Assembly: GCA_900552935.1 (NCBI GenBank)
Contig: USBN01000001.1
Location: 1 to 64,000 of the forward strand
DNA from: an uncultured Coriobacteriaceae bacterium
Lineage (GTDB): Bacteria; Actinomycetota; Coriobacteriia; Coriobacteriales; Atopobiaceae
Reading direction: 5' to 3'
DNA length: 64,000 bases
The notes beneath the pieces are model-generated. The model saw nothing but the letters and a program-made list of their open reading frames with translations. It searched no databases and had not been told where the DNA came from. This document shows positions 26,962-35,370 of the stretch, in pieces; the stretch's first letter is position 1; each line of letters starts with the position of its first letter. The translations under genes were made by a program, and so were the position numbers.

Positions 26962-27022
26962 GCTTTCCTTCCTTTCTTCCAAACAGGCACGTGCAATCGT
27001 CTAGCTACGCAAGCATCGCCTC

Positions 27023-27496
27023 CTAAATCTCGGTCTTGCGGTCGGTGGGGAGAATCTGGATGAAGAGGTCAACGCCAGCCGCCTTGATGGCGTCGAAATC
27101 GGCGAGGTCCCGATCGTCCACATAGACGTGAGACTCGTGGTAGACGGTCTTCTTGCCGTCAGCGTGCATGTTGCCAACGTTCACGCTCTTGATGGGCACG
27201 CCCCCCTCGACGAGCTTGCGAACGGCCGCGGGGTCATGGGCCACGAGCAGGATCGACTTCTTCGGGGTCTTACGAGAGAAGACGTCAATGGTGTGATCGA
27301 GCGTGAAGAACTTGATGTCGCAACCTGCGGACTCCGCCGTCATCTTCATGAGCTGCTGCTGGACCTTGTCCTCGGCCGCCGCGTCATCAGCGACAATGAC
27401 GAGATTGGCACCGGTGGCGCCCACCCAGGCGTTTCCCACCTGGCCGTGGACGAGACGGTTATCGATGCGCGTCCAAACGATTCCTGCTTCTGCCAT
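27023..27496 (-). CDS. PTS mannose-family IIB component
   Basis: 157 residues. The IIB-Man/Sor signature WTRIDNRLVHGQV places the phosphohistidine at His18; ILLVAHDPAAV and VGNMHADGKK are also typical. It phosphorylates the incoming sugar moiety, normally at C6. First gene of the operon, 61 nt before IIC, and downstream of a GntR regulator and the broken eamA gene. Confidence 0.93.
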   Translation of the reverse strand: MAEAGIVWTRIDNRLVHGQVGNAWVGATGANLVIVADDAAAEDKVQQQLMKMTAESAGCDIKFFTLDHTIDVFSRKTPKKSILLVAHDPAAVRKLVEGGVPIKSVNVGNMHADGKKTVYHESHVYVDDRDLADFDAIKAAGVDLFIQILPTDRKTEI

Positions 27497-27522
27497 GATG
27501 CTCTCCGTTCTCCCTGGTTAGT

Positions 27523-28421
27523 TCACCGGGTGCTTTCGCACCCCTCACAGGGCAATATATGCCCAGCGGGACCCTCGTCCTCGCACGTCACACGACTATC
27601 GAGAACGAGGTTGATGACGATGCTTCCCACAATCAGCACGGCGCCTATGAAGGCGAAGCGCCCGAAGGATTCGCCAAAGGCGAGAAACGCCCAGGTCGGC
27701 GCGAGAATGACCTCGCTCATGCAGATCATGTTCGCGCTGAACGCAGGAACACGGCGAATGCCGCGGGCGTAGAAGATGCTCGAGACTCCAGAGCACACGA
27801 TGCCCTGGCAAAGCATGAGCGCCCAGTTCATAAGAGAGACGGTGGAACCTCGGGCGCGACGACAAGGAAGCCGAGCGAGGGCACGGCAAACCCCACGAGC
27901 GAAGAGGGCATGGGAAGGGCGCCTGGCTTGGCGTTCATGAAGAACACGAGACCAAAGAATGCGCCCGAGGCGATCGAGAGGAGATTGCCCAGCATTCCCT
28001 CGGCCGTAAGCTCATCAAAGAAGAACAGCAGCATGCCGGCAAACGCCGTCGCCACAACGCCGATCTTCGAGGCGTGGGGGAGGTGACGGCGCTCAATCGA
28101 CTCGTAGATGATGACGAAGATCGTCGAGCTGTACTGCAGGACAATCGCATTGCCCACGGAGGTGAGCTTGTTTGCGAACACAAACGTTAAGCTCATCACG
28201 CAGTTCGCAAGGCCAACGAGCACAGCGCGCTTGGTGAACCTGAGAGTGGGACGTACGACAACGAGGAGAAAGAGCAGGCCGGACAGCGAGGCCACGGCAG
28301 AAGTGAGCCATGCGGAGCAAGCGTTAGACCTCGTGAAGAGTCCGACGAAGCTCCAGCACAGAGCCGTAAGAAAGAGGTCGGCGCAGCCACCCGTCCTGTC
28401 TTCTGCCGTCACGTTCGTCAT
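27523..28421 (-). pseudogene. EamA/DMT-family transporter interrupted by a frameshift
   Basis: Two abutting frames together make one normal ten-helix EamA carrier. The first (28421-27828, from ATG with GAGGTG upstream) encodes helices 1-7 and ends PEVPPSLL; the second (27831-27523) begins MNWALMLCQG and encodes helices 8-10, including the conserved SEVILAPTWAFLAFGE. They overlap as ATGA, and a +1 shift in a TCTCTCTT stretch (about 27832-27839) would join them. It may be decayed, a sequencing error, a slippage switch, or two coupled half-proteins. Family members export or import small metabolites. Confidence 0.75.
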
Positions 28422-28525
28422 CTTCACCTCGCCCCGTGCCTGTCCGCGTCCTTCATTGCTTCGCCCTGGCTCCAAACGCGCCGCGCACCGCTTTTGACGC
28501 ATCCTCACCTAGCTCCGACTGCCAT

Positions 28526-28571
28526 CCAAGTGTCGCTTCGGCCTGTTACCAAGTGTCGTCTTCGCTTGTTA
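28526..28571. repeat. Imperfect 23-bp tandem repeat, two copies
   Basis: CCAAGTGTCGCTTCGGCCTGTTA (shown in two parts: CCAAGTGTCG at 28526 and TGTTA at 28544) is followed by a near copy at 28549-28571 with the same ends. It lies about 105 bp upstream of the eamA start. Confidence 0.75.
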
Positions 28572-28649
28572 CCATTCGCGAAACGTCATATATCGTTAAA
28601 CGACAGCTTCACCATAGACGCCCCGGGGCCATGTGACCAGCCAACCGGG

Positions 28650-28679
28650 GTGAACGGTATGAGACAACCGGCAAACGTT
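28650..28679 (-). promoter_or_regulatory. Candidate LytTR-type site pair upstream of eamA
   Basis: Minus-strand 9-mers AACGTTTGC (28679-28671) and ACCGTTCAC (28658-28650) start 21 bp apart. Each misses the LytTR consensus only at the last base. It overlaps the AT-rich operator-like cluster, so this copy is less secure than the one at 9030. Confidence 0.35.
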
Positions 28680-28708
28680 ATATATCGTTATATTCGTTAT
28701 CGATAACG
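28680..28708. promoter_or_regulatory. Candidate GntR operator cluster
   Basis: ATATATCGTTA (28680-28690) is followed by the perfect palindrome CGTTATCGATAACG (28695-28708); another ATATATCGTTA occurs at 28588-28598. Related motifs (AATACGTATT 29762-29771, TAACGTTA 29773-29780) lie upstream of the second deoC. Location either side of the GntR gene suggests its binding sites. Confidence 0.45.
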
Positions 28709-28802
28709 CTGGGTGGAGAAAAGCCCTGGACGTCGCGATGCCCAGGGTTTCTGCGCGGCTTTCAAGCTCGCTGTTAGACGGCTAGTTTCGGAGGCGGAGT
28801 CG

Positions 28803-29543
28803 CTAGAACGCGAAGGTGTAACGGGATCCCACGACGCGCTGAACACCCATGTAGAGCGGCTTCTCGTCCTGATCGTTATATTGCGCCGTGAACACGAAGA
28901 GTGGCTCGCCGGCGGAAACGTTCAGCACATCCGCGAGCACAACGTCGGCACGAGTGGAACTGATTCGACACTCGCCCACCATGTGGGGAACTTTGCCGGC
29001 CTTCTCCTCAATCAACTTGTACAGCGAAATGCCGCCGAGCTTCGCATCTACGAGGAACTCGAACCCCGCCCTCGGAAACACGTTCGTCTCGATCATGATG
29101 GGCGTCGAGTCCGCAAGGCAGACTCGCGTGAAAGAGATGACCTCGTCACCCTCGGAAAGGCCGAGGAATGCGCACTCATCCGGAGCCGCCTCGCGAACGC
29201 AGTGCTCCGTCTCGATTGAACCGGGAGCGTAGCCGCTGTTGCGACAGGCCTCGCTAAAGCTCTGGGCCTCGAGGCCCGTCCTGCGCTGCACCATCATGAG
29301 ATCGCGCGAGCTCTTGACGAACGTTCCGCGCCCTTGCTGCTTCACGAGGTATCCGGCCTCAACGAGTTCGCTCACGGCACGCCTCACGGTGATGCGGCTC
29401 ACGCCGTACTGCTCACCAAGCTCAGCCTCGGTGGGGATCTTGTCGCCGACCTTATACTTACCGGAATCGATGGCGTACTTGATATTGCCAACAACTTGCA
29501 GGTACAGGGGCATAAGCGACGATGTCATCACTTGCTTTGTCAT
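28803..29543 (-). CDS. GntR/HutC-family transcriptional regulator
   Basis: 246 residues, with GGGAGGTG upstream. The N-terminal winged HTH reads VGDKIPTEAELGEQYGVSR (about 32-50) and ITVRRAVSELVEAGYL; the C-terminal UTRA (HutC/FarR-type) effector domain contains LADSTPIMIETNVFPRAGF. Such regulators sense phosphosugars or amino-acid derivatives. It lies upstream of the Amadori-type PTS operon on the same strand and divergent from deoC2, and is the best candidate regulator of both. Confidence 0.9.
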   Translation of the reverse strand: MTKQVMTSSLMPLYLQVVGNIKYAIDSGKYKVGDKIPTEAELGEQYGVSRITVRRAVSELVEAGYLVKQQGRGTFVKSSRDLMMVQRRTGLEAQSFSEACRNSGYAPGSIETEHCVREAAPDECAFLGLSEGDEVISFTRVCLADSTPIMIETNVFPRAGFEFLVDAKLGGISLYKLIEEKAGKVPHMVGECRISSTRADVVLADVLNVSAGEPLFVFTAQYNDQDEKPLYMGVQRVVGSRYTFAF

Positions 29544-29761
29544 ATGTCCCGCACCTCCCGGGTCGCCTGATTGTCATGCCGCCCACGCAGCAATGAAATG
29601 TTCGGCACGCTGCCGGGGCACCGCCACGCCCCCAACGAGACGCTGGTCCAACGGCATGCATTCGTCCTTTTATAGTAACGCCTAACCAGCCAGAACACTT
29701 TTCGGACAATAACATCGCTAGTCTTGCACCGCTCGCCGAGAAGAAGCGACGTGCCAGCTTT

Positions 29762-29780
29762 AATACGTATTGTAACGTTA
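29762..29780. promoter_or_regulatory. Twin palindromes upstream of second deoC
   Basis: AATACGTATT (29762-29771) and TAACGTTA (29773-29780) are both perfectly self-complementary and lie about 45 bp before the deoC2 start. They resemble the CGTTA-containing motifs beside the GntR gene. Confidence 0.4.
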
Positions 29781-29825
29781 TAAGGTGGCTGTATTCACGT
29801 GTCTCTTCGTCGATTGGAGTGCTCC

Positions 29826-30557
29826 ATGACCAAACGCTATACGCTCGATGACTTCGCCCGACTCTTCGACCACACGAACCTCCAGCCGGACGCCACCGAC
29901 GCCGACATGCGCAAACTCTGCGACGAGGCGCTCGAAAATCACTTCTGCATGGTCGCCATCAACTCTGGCCAGAGCGCTCGCTGCCACGCCATGCTCGAAG
30001 GCACCGACATCCACGTTGGCGCCGCGATTGGCTTTCCTCTCGGCCAGACTTCCATTGCCTGCAAGACCTTCGAGACCAAAGATGCCCTCGCCGCCGGCGC
30101 GGACGAGATCGACTACGTTGTTAATCTCACCGAAGTCAAGGAGAGTAACTGGACTTACGTGACCGAGGAGATGCGCTCGATCGTCGACGTCTGCCGCGAG
30201 GAGACCGATCGCCGCGGCGTCCTCGTCCCCTCGAAGGTCATCTTCGAGAACTGCCTGCTCACGCGAGACGAGAAGCTCAAGCTCTGCGAGATTGCACGCG
30301 AGGTCGAGCCCACGTTCGTCAAGACAAGCACGGGCTTTTCCACCGGCGGCGCCACCGTCGATGACGTGCGTCTCATGCGCGAGAATGTCGGCCCCAACGT
30401 CAAGGTAAAGGCCGCCGGCAAGATCCGCGATGCCGAGACGATGCTCGCCATGGTCGCCGCCGGAGCCGAGCGCATCGGTGCCCGCGCCAGCGTAGCTATC
30501 ATGGACGAGCTCCGCCAGCGCTTCGCCGCCGAAGGCCTCGACTACCTCGAAATCTAG
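29826..30557 (+). CDS. deoC: Deoxyribose-phosphate aldolase paralog
   Basis: 243 residues from ATG 29826; TTGGAG precedes it. DeoC fold with FDHTNLQPDATDADM at the start, AAIGFPLGQT, DEIDYVVNLTEV and the Schiff-base lysine in [14 protein letters not shown]. It is longer than and clearly diverged from the deoC at 13651-14295. Divergent from the GntR gene and followed by a hairpin. It could serve nucleoside catabolism while the other copy serves the PTS pathway, or the reverse. Confidence 0.9.
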   Translation: MTKRYTLDDFARLFDHTNLQPDATDADMRKLCDEALENHFCMVAINSGQSARCHAMLEGTDIHVGAAIGFPLGQTSIACKTFETKDALAAGADEIDYVVNLTEVKESNWTYVTEEMRSIVDVCREETDRRGVLVPSKVIFENCLLTRDEKLKLCEIAREVEPTFVKTSTGFSTGGATVDDVRLMRENVGPNVKVKAAGKIRDAETMLAMVAAGAERIGARASVAIMDELRQRFAAEGLDYLEI

Positions 30558-30560
30558 CGC

Positions 30561-30585
30561 GTCGCGGCCCGCGCGGGGCCGCGAC
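30561..30585 (+). terminator. Hairpin after second deoC
   Basis: GTCGCGGCCC (30561-30570) pairs with 30576-30585 (10 bp, 5-nt loop), 3 nt past the stop. GC-rich imperfect repeats of GCCTGCCGCCAGC follow to about 30660. Confidence 0.75.
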
Positions 30586-30670
30586 CGCCGCCTGCCGCCA
30601 GCCGCCAGCAACCCACACCGGCCTGCCGCCAGCAACCCGCGCCGGCCCGCCCGGGCCCGCCCACACATGC

Positions 30671-30738
30671 CGAGACATACACTTTCTCGAGCTATGGCGC
30701 CGATTCGGCTCCGACATCTCGAGGAAGTGCGTGTCTCG
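30671..30738. repeat. 68-nt imperfect palindrome, copy A
   Basis: Arms CGAGACATACACTTTCTCGAG (30671-30691; read as two halves) and 30718-30738 pair with two mismatches around a 26-nt loop. Copy B at 32031-32098 has the same length and shares both ends and the ACATCTCGA segment. It lies between the convergent deoC2 and AbiEi/DUF559 genes. Confidence 0.8.
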
Positions 30739-30764
30739 CCAACCACCTTCGCCGCAACGCACTT

Positions 30765-31760
30765 TCAACGTGCCGCTCGCGGAATCCGATACGCATCCAT
30801 CAGCCTCTTGAAGCGCCCCTCGTCCATCACGTCCTCGTAGCGCAGGCGCATCACCTCGACTCCGTGCGACGTGAGCAGCGCTTCGCGCTGGCGCTCGTCG
30901 AGCAGGACTCTGAGCGGAGTCCTTCCGACAAGCATCTCGGGGTCCTCGTACTTGCACTTACCATCGAGCTCAACAACGACCAGCCTCTTGCCGCATCGGA
31001 TAAGCATGTCAGCACGATACGTGTGCCCGGGCTCGAGCGGATTGGGAAACTCAACCTGTAGTTCCGGCTCCTTGTAGCCAAGCTCAATCATGCGCGCGCG
31101 AACCATAGACTCTCCGCCACTCTCCGCACGGCCATCCATACACGCGAGGACGCGACGAGCGTTTCTGATTCCCCTCGCTCGATCGGAACCAGCAACAAGC
31201 TCCGCAAACTCGCCCACCTCCATCAGCCTCATGTGGAGGGCCGAGTCCGCCATTGCCAGCGACTCGTCAAACGGCAAGCAGCGGACGCAGTCGAATACCG
31301 TTTGCGCTGGCGAAGCAACAAGCAGGCCCGAAGCTCGCCAGACGGTATCGGAACCCAAACGTGGCAACATGCGGATGCCATTTCGCTCGCCGCAATGCGC
31401 CTCCGAAGGTGCCGCAATCTCGATTGGCAGCCCTTCGAAATCATGGCGCGCGTACGTCATGGATAGACCCAGCGCCATGGCAGCCGTCATCCTGCAGAAA
31501 ACCCAATCCGGATGCTCGCGCGCGAGCGCACGAGCGACATGAAGGTGCCTTTCAATCGGACTCAAGTCCGTCCAGTAAGACGTGCGGGCATAGAGGCCTC
31601 GCCGCACCCGAATAACGCCGCCATTCTTGGTCCTCACGCCAAGAGCCGACGCGAGCCACGGGGCATCCCCGGCAAGGCAACGCCCGTCTCGCTCCGCAAG
31701 CTCAAACAAACCGTTGAGCCTTTCACTGACACACCGCTTTTCCCGAGTGCTACTCCCCAT
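30765..31760 (-). CDS. AbiEi-like HTH plus DUF559 (Vsr-type nuclease fold) protein
   Basis: 331 residues, with GGAGGGGGCG upstream of the ATG. Residues about 15-60 resemble the winged N-terminus of AbiEi-type antitoxins (LGVRTKNGGVIRVRRGLYART). The C-terminus (about 215-325) is a DUF559/very-short-patch-repair endonuclease-like domain with Asp251 in YRADMLI and ELDGK at 265-269, the expected PD-(D/E)xK core. No AbiEii-type nucleotidyltransferase toxin is adjacent, so it is an orphan. It is bracketed by two related palindromes. Role could be nucleic-acid binding, defence or regulation; unproven. Confidence 0.75.
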   Translation of the reverse strand: MGSSTREKRCVSERLNGLFELAERDGRCLAGDAPWLASALGVRTKNGGVIRVRRGLYARTSYWTDLSPIERHLHVARALAREHPDWVFCRMTAAMALGLSMTYARHDFEGLPIEIAAPSEAHCGERNGIRMLPRLGSDTVWRASGLLVASPAQTVFDCVRCLPFDESLAMADSALHMRLMEVGEFAELVAGSDRARGIRNARRVLACMDGRAESGGESMVRARMIELGYKEPELQVEFPNPLEPGHTYRADMLIRCGKRLVVVELDGKCKYEDPEMLVGRTPLRVLLDERQREALLTSHGVEVMRLRYEDVMDEGRFKRLMDAYRIPRAAR

Positions 31761-32180
31761 GGACGCCCCCTCCGCACCGTATGGGCAAGAGCATGGATGG
31801 AAGAATCACGGCAAGCTCGAGAAAGTGAAAAAAGGCCCGCGCGTTCAAACGCGAATCAGACAGCAACCCAACACGTTTTGGCGATTTTGCGCCAATCGAA
31901 TTCAAACAAGAAGATGCGCGTCACGTTTAGCTGCGACGACGTTGGGACGTCCGATATTGAAACTGGCCGGCAGCACCAGCGAAATTCATTAGTGTCCGCC
32001 TGGCTGCACGCTGGCAAACGAGAAGCCCCTCGAGACATGCAAGTATTCGAGTTATTGAGGGCGAATCGGCCCCACATCTCGAAAAAGTGCATGTCTCGGC
32101 GAAAGAACGAGAGGGGCGGACGCGTTGGGGGCGGGCGCGTTGGGGACGGCCGCGCGGCGGCCGCGGCGGCGAAAGTGCTG
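31761..32180. other. Intergenic region holding palindrome copy B
   Basis: 420 bp with no convincing gene. It contains the palindrome at 32031-32098 and, beyond it, a very GC-rich stretch (GGCCGCGCGGCGGCCGCGG, near 32150) just past the NRAMP gene stop that can fold and may terminate it. Confidence 0.5.
32031..32098. repeat. 68-nt imperfect palindrome, copy B
   Basis: CGAGACATGC...TTCGAG (32031-32051) pairs with CTCGAA...GCATGTCTCG (32078-32098) with a few internal mismatches. Same length and end sequences as copy A (30671-30738). It lies about 270 bp upstream of the AbiEi/DUF559 start. Confidence 0.8.
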
Positions 32181-33485
32181 CTAGTAGCCCATGGCCTGCA
32201 GCACGAACATCACGACGGTGAGAATCGCGACGACAACCACGATGAACCAGGTCAGCGTGGTCCAGAGACGGCTGTTGGCGTAGGCGCCCATGACGTGACG
32301 GTCGTCGGCAATGCGCACCATGAAGACGAGAAGGACCGGCAGCAGCACGCCGTTGATGACCTGCGCAATCATCATGATGCCGAAGAGGTCCACGTTGGGC
32401 ATGACGACAACAATCGCGGAGAGCAGCGTAATCGCCGTGACCATGCCGCGATACGCCGGGGCCTCGGCCCAGCTCTTGTCCTGACCGCGCTCCCAGCCAA
32501 AGGCCTCGCACACGGCGCTCGAGGTGATGCCCGGCAGCACGCACGCGGCAAGGAAGCTCGCACCCACGAGACCCACGCCAAACAGGACCTCGGCATACGG
32601 GCCGGCAAGCGGCGCCAGCGCGCGGGCAGCGGCCTCGGCCGAGTTGACCTCGATTCCCGCCGGGTGCAGCACGCTACCCGTGCAGACCACGATGAAGAAA
32701 GCGATGAGCTGCGCCACCACGGCACCGCTCACGGTATCGATACGCTGATAGGGCAGGTCATCGGCGTCGCAGTTCTTCTCCACGACGTTGCCTTGGCCCA
32801 TGAAGATCATGTACGGCGAGATGGTGGTGCCGATGTTGGCCACCAGCAGGCTCACGTATGCGGGCGTCACGTTGACCTGCGGCAGAAACGTGGAGTGGAG
32901 CACCACGCCCCAATCCGGCCCCACCATGAAGCTCGCCGCGACGTACGTCACGAACACGCAGCCAATAGCGAGGAGAATCTTCTCGATGCGCTTGTAGGAC
33001 CCGCTCATGCCCAAGAGCCACACGGCGATGGCGGCAATGGGCACGCTCACGATGGGCGGAACGCCAAACAGCTGCATACCTGAGGCAATGCCCGCGAACT
33101 CAGACAGCGTAACCGCCGTATTGGAGATGATGAGCGCCAGCATCGCGAACGCAGAAAGGCGCACGCCATACTGCTCACGAATGAGCGCCGCAAAGCCCTT
33201 GCCCGTGACGCAGCCCATGCGCGCGGCGGTCTCCTGCACGACGATGAGCAGGAAGCACATCACCGGGATACTCCACAGCTGCTCATAGCCAAAGACGGCA
33301 CCGGCGTTCGAGAAGGTCGCCACACCGCCGGCGTCCATGCCGGCGAGGGCGGTCAAGAGGCCCGGCCCCATCGCGCCGAGAACGAGCGCCGCTTTAAGCG
33401 GCTTGCGGATGGGCGAGGTGGTGGAGGTGTCGGCGCCTACGGCTCGAACACCTCGAAGGTTGCGCCACGCTTTGAAGGACCTCAC
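32181..33485 (-). CDS. NRAMP-family divalent metal transporter with non-canonical metal site (NRMT-like)
   Basis: 434 residues from GTG 33485, with GGGGAGAGG five bases upstream. About eleven membrane helices. The helix-1 motif is DAGG (51-54) in place of DPGN, keeping the Asp but losing Asn. The helix-6 motif is ISPYM (222-226) in place of MPHN, so the metal-binding Met, which favours Mn/Fe, is gone. These are the changes expected of NRAMP-related magnesium transporters, a group described from the related Eggerthella lenta. The adjacent upstream MgtE_N/CBS gene (43 bp away) fits magnesium. Substrate is inference. Confidence 0.85.
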   Translation of the reverse strand: MRSFKAWRNLRGVRAVGADTSTTSPIRKPLKAALVLGAMGPGLLTALAGMDAGGVATFSNAGAVFGYEQLWSIPVMCFLLIVVQETAARMGCVTGKGFAALIREQYGVRLSAFAMLALIISNTAVTLSEFAGIASGMQLFGVPPIVSVPIAAIAVWLLGMSGSYKRIEKILLAIGCVFVTYVAASFMVGPDWGVVLHSTFLPQVNVTPAYVSLLVANIGTTISPYMIFMGQGNVVEKNCDADDLPYQRIDTVSGAVVAQLIAFFIVVCTGSVLHPAGIEVNSAEAAARALAPLAGPYAEVLFGVGLVGASFLAACVLPGITSSAVCEAFGWERGQDKSWAEAPAYRGMVTAITLLSAIVVVMPNVDLFGIMMIAQVINGVLLPVLLVFMVRIADDRHVMGAYANSRLWTTLTWFIVVVVAILTVVMFVLQAMGY

Positions 33486-33528
33486 GCGGCCTCTCCCCCT
33501 ATGCAGTCACGTTGGTTCGCCATGCGCG

Positions 33529-35370
33529 CTATCCCATGATGGGCGTGGTCAGCAGGAAGGCAACCACAACGAATACGACGAGGGCGATCGTCAAAGCGGC
33601 AATCTGGAGAGCCAGGCCACTCGTATCCGCGCCATTGGCATCGCGCTGACGGAGGAACTTGAGGTACGCGGGCGCCGTGGCGAAACTCAGCACAATCACG
33701 GCCGCAGCCGCCTCGAAGCCGCGAAGCAGCTCAAACACAACGGCACCAAGACCCTCGCTCGCGGTCGAGAGAACGCCGTTCACGCCCACGATGACGAGAA
33801 GAACGATGGCGGCCCAAACCACACCGATCGCGAGACCCTTGACGGCAAAGCCGCCGATGGACGGCGCGTCCTCGTCATCCTCGTCATACTCGATGAAGAA
33901 GCCGGTCACGTAGCGAATCATCTCGCTAGCCGCAACAAGCGCGACGGGCGCACCCACAGAGACGGCAATGCCAATCTCCGGGCCGAGAAGGAGCGCGAGC
34001 GCAAGACCGGCAATCGCCCAGAAGAAGAACCACATCTGGTTGCGGAGGAAGCGCAGGAACTCGCCCGAACTCTCGCCGGAATCAGAGGTGTTGGTCGAGC
34101 CACCCGCAATGCGCAGGTCCTCCTCGTGCTCTTCCTCAAGAACGTCGAGCGCGTCATCGACCGTGACGATGCCGAGAATCTTACCGCTGTTCTCATCGAC
34201 GACGGGCATAGCAAGCAGGTTGTACTTGGCGATGTCCTCGGCGACGTCCTCCTGGTCGTCATCCGGCCTGGCGGTAAGAACCGCGTCATCGCTGGCAAGC
34301 TTGCCAATGGTGTCCTCGGGCTGCGAGACGAACAGGCGGCGCACGGGGACGACCCCGGCGAGCTTTTCCTCGTCATCGGTCACGTAGATGTAGTTGACGG
34401 GCTCGAAGTCCTCCGGGAGCGCACGCATGCGGTCGACGACCTCGGCGACGGTGGTGTCGCGCGGCAAGGCAACGAACTCCGAGGTCATGATTCGACCCGC
34501 AGTGTCGTCCTTATAGCCCAGCAGCTGTCGAATAGCGCGCTGCTCCTTGATGCCCATGAGGCGCAGGAGCTTCTCGGCGCGCTCATAGTCGAGCTCTCCC
34601 ACGAGCTCGGCGGCGTCGTCTGGGTCCATCTCGGACAGCATGCGCGACGCGTCGGCGTCTTCCATGTTGTCCATGATCCTCGCGGCCATCTCGTCGTCAT
34701 CGAGCTCCGCGATTGCCTCGGCGGCTTGGGCGTCATCCAGCTGGGCAAAGACCTGACCACGCAGGCGCGGGTCAAGCTGCTCGATGATGTCCGCGACGTC
34801 AGCGGGGTGCAGGTCATCGAGCGTCTGGTGCGAGACGGAGAGCTTCACGCTCGAAAGGTCTCGATCGATGAGATCCATGTAGTTCCACGCGATGATCTTC
34901 TCGGGAATCTCATCACCAAAAGCGTGGGCAGCACGAACGGCCAGGCGCTCGAGGGCGGGAGACAGTGCGCGGAGAATGCCACGAGCGCCCACCTCGGCAC
35001 CAAGGAGGCGCAGCTGGCTCTGGCTCGTGTCGGAGAGCTTGAGGTCGTTCACGCGGACGACTCGCATGCCGCGCGTGTCGACGATCTGTTTGTTGAGGAG
35101 GTCGCGCGCGATGAGGACCTCGTCCGGCTGCAGGTAGGAGAAGCGGATATCCGTCGCCGGAACCGCGAGCCTAACCTCGCCGTCATCGAAGGAGTCGACG
35201 TACTTGCGCCACGAAATCATGAACGGCGTCTTGCCGGGGCCGCGGAATGCGAGCGAAGTAACGCGGGGAAAGACCTCGCGCGTGGCGATGCCGAGGTCAT
35301 TGACGACGCCGATCTTCTCGCCGTTGGCGTCAAGAACTGGATTTCCCAGAAGCTGGGACAGATAAATCAT
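33529..35370 (-). CDS. PRC-barrel, MgtE_N and CBS-domain membrane protein
   Basis: 613 residues, with AAGGAG upstream. Order: PRC-barrel-like halves (about 1-75 and 80-130), MgtE N-domain of acidic superhelical repeats (about 185-290: DDLHPADVADIIEQLDP, LDDDEMAARIMDNM, MDPDDAAELVGEL), two CBS domains (about 300-420), a short Ser/Gly linker, then four or five transmembrane helices (about 440-613). The membrane part does not look like the MgtE channel. The cytosolic half is the magnesium-sensing part of MgtE, so it may gate or sense for the adjacent NRAMP transporter, with which it forms an operon. Confidence 0.85.
   Translation of the reverse strand: MIYLSQLLGNPVLDANGEKIGVVNDLGIATREVFPRVTSLAFRGPGKTPFMISWRKYVDSFDDGEVRLAVPATDIRFSYLQPDEVLIARDLLNKQIVDTRGMRVVRVNDLKLSDTSQSQLRLLGAEVGARGILRALSPALERLAVRAAHAFGDEIPEKIIAWNYMDLIDRDLSSVKLSVSHQTLDDLHPADVADIIEQLDPRLRGQVFAQLDDAQAAEAIAELDDDEMAARIMDNMEDADASRMLSEMDPDDAAELVGELDYERAEKLLRLMGIKEQRAIRQLLGYKDDTAGRIMTSEFVALPRDTTVAEVVDRMRALPEDFEPVNYIYVTDDEEKLAGVVPVRRLFVSQPEDTIGKLASDDAVLTARPDDDQEDVAEDIAKYNLLAMPVVDENSGKILGIVTVDDALDVLEEEHEEDLRIAGGSTNTSDSGESSGEFLRFLRNQMWFFFWAIAGLALALLLGPEIGIAVSVGAPVALVAASEMIRYVTGFFIEYDEDDEDAPSIGGFAVKGLAIGVVWAAIVLLVIVGVNGVLSTASEGLGAVVFELLRGFEAAAAVIVLSFATAPAYLKFLRQRDANGADTSGLALQIAALTIALVVFVVVAFLLTTPIMG

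Larger units (their letters stand above)
28422..28802. promoter_or_regulatory. Regulatory gap between eamA and gntR-type gene
   Basis: 381 bp without a gene and distinctly AT-rich. It holds a 23-bp tandem repeat (28526-28571), two copies of ATATATCGTTA (28588-28598, 28680-28690), a perfect 14-bp palindrome CGTTATCGATAACG (28695-28708) and a 21-bp-spaced repeat pair (28650-28679). Confidence 0.65.
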
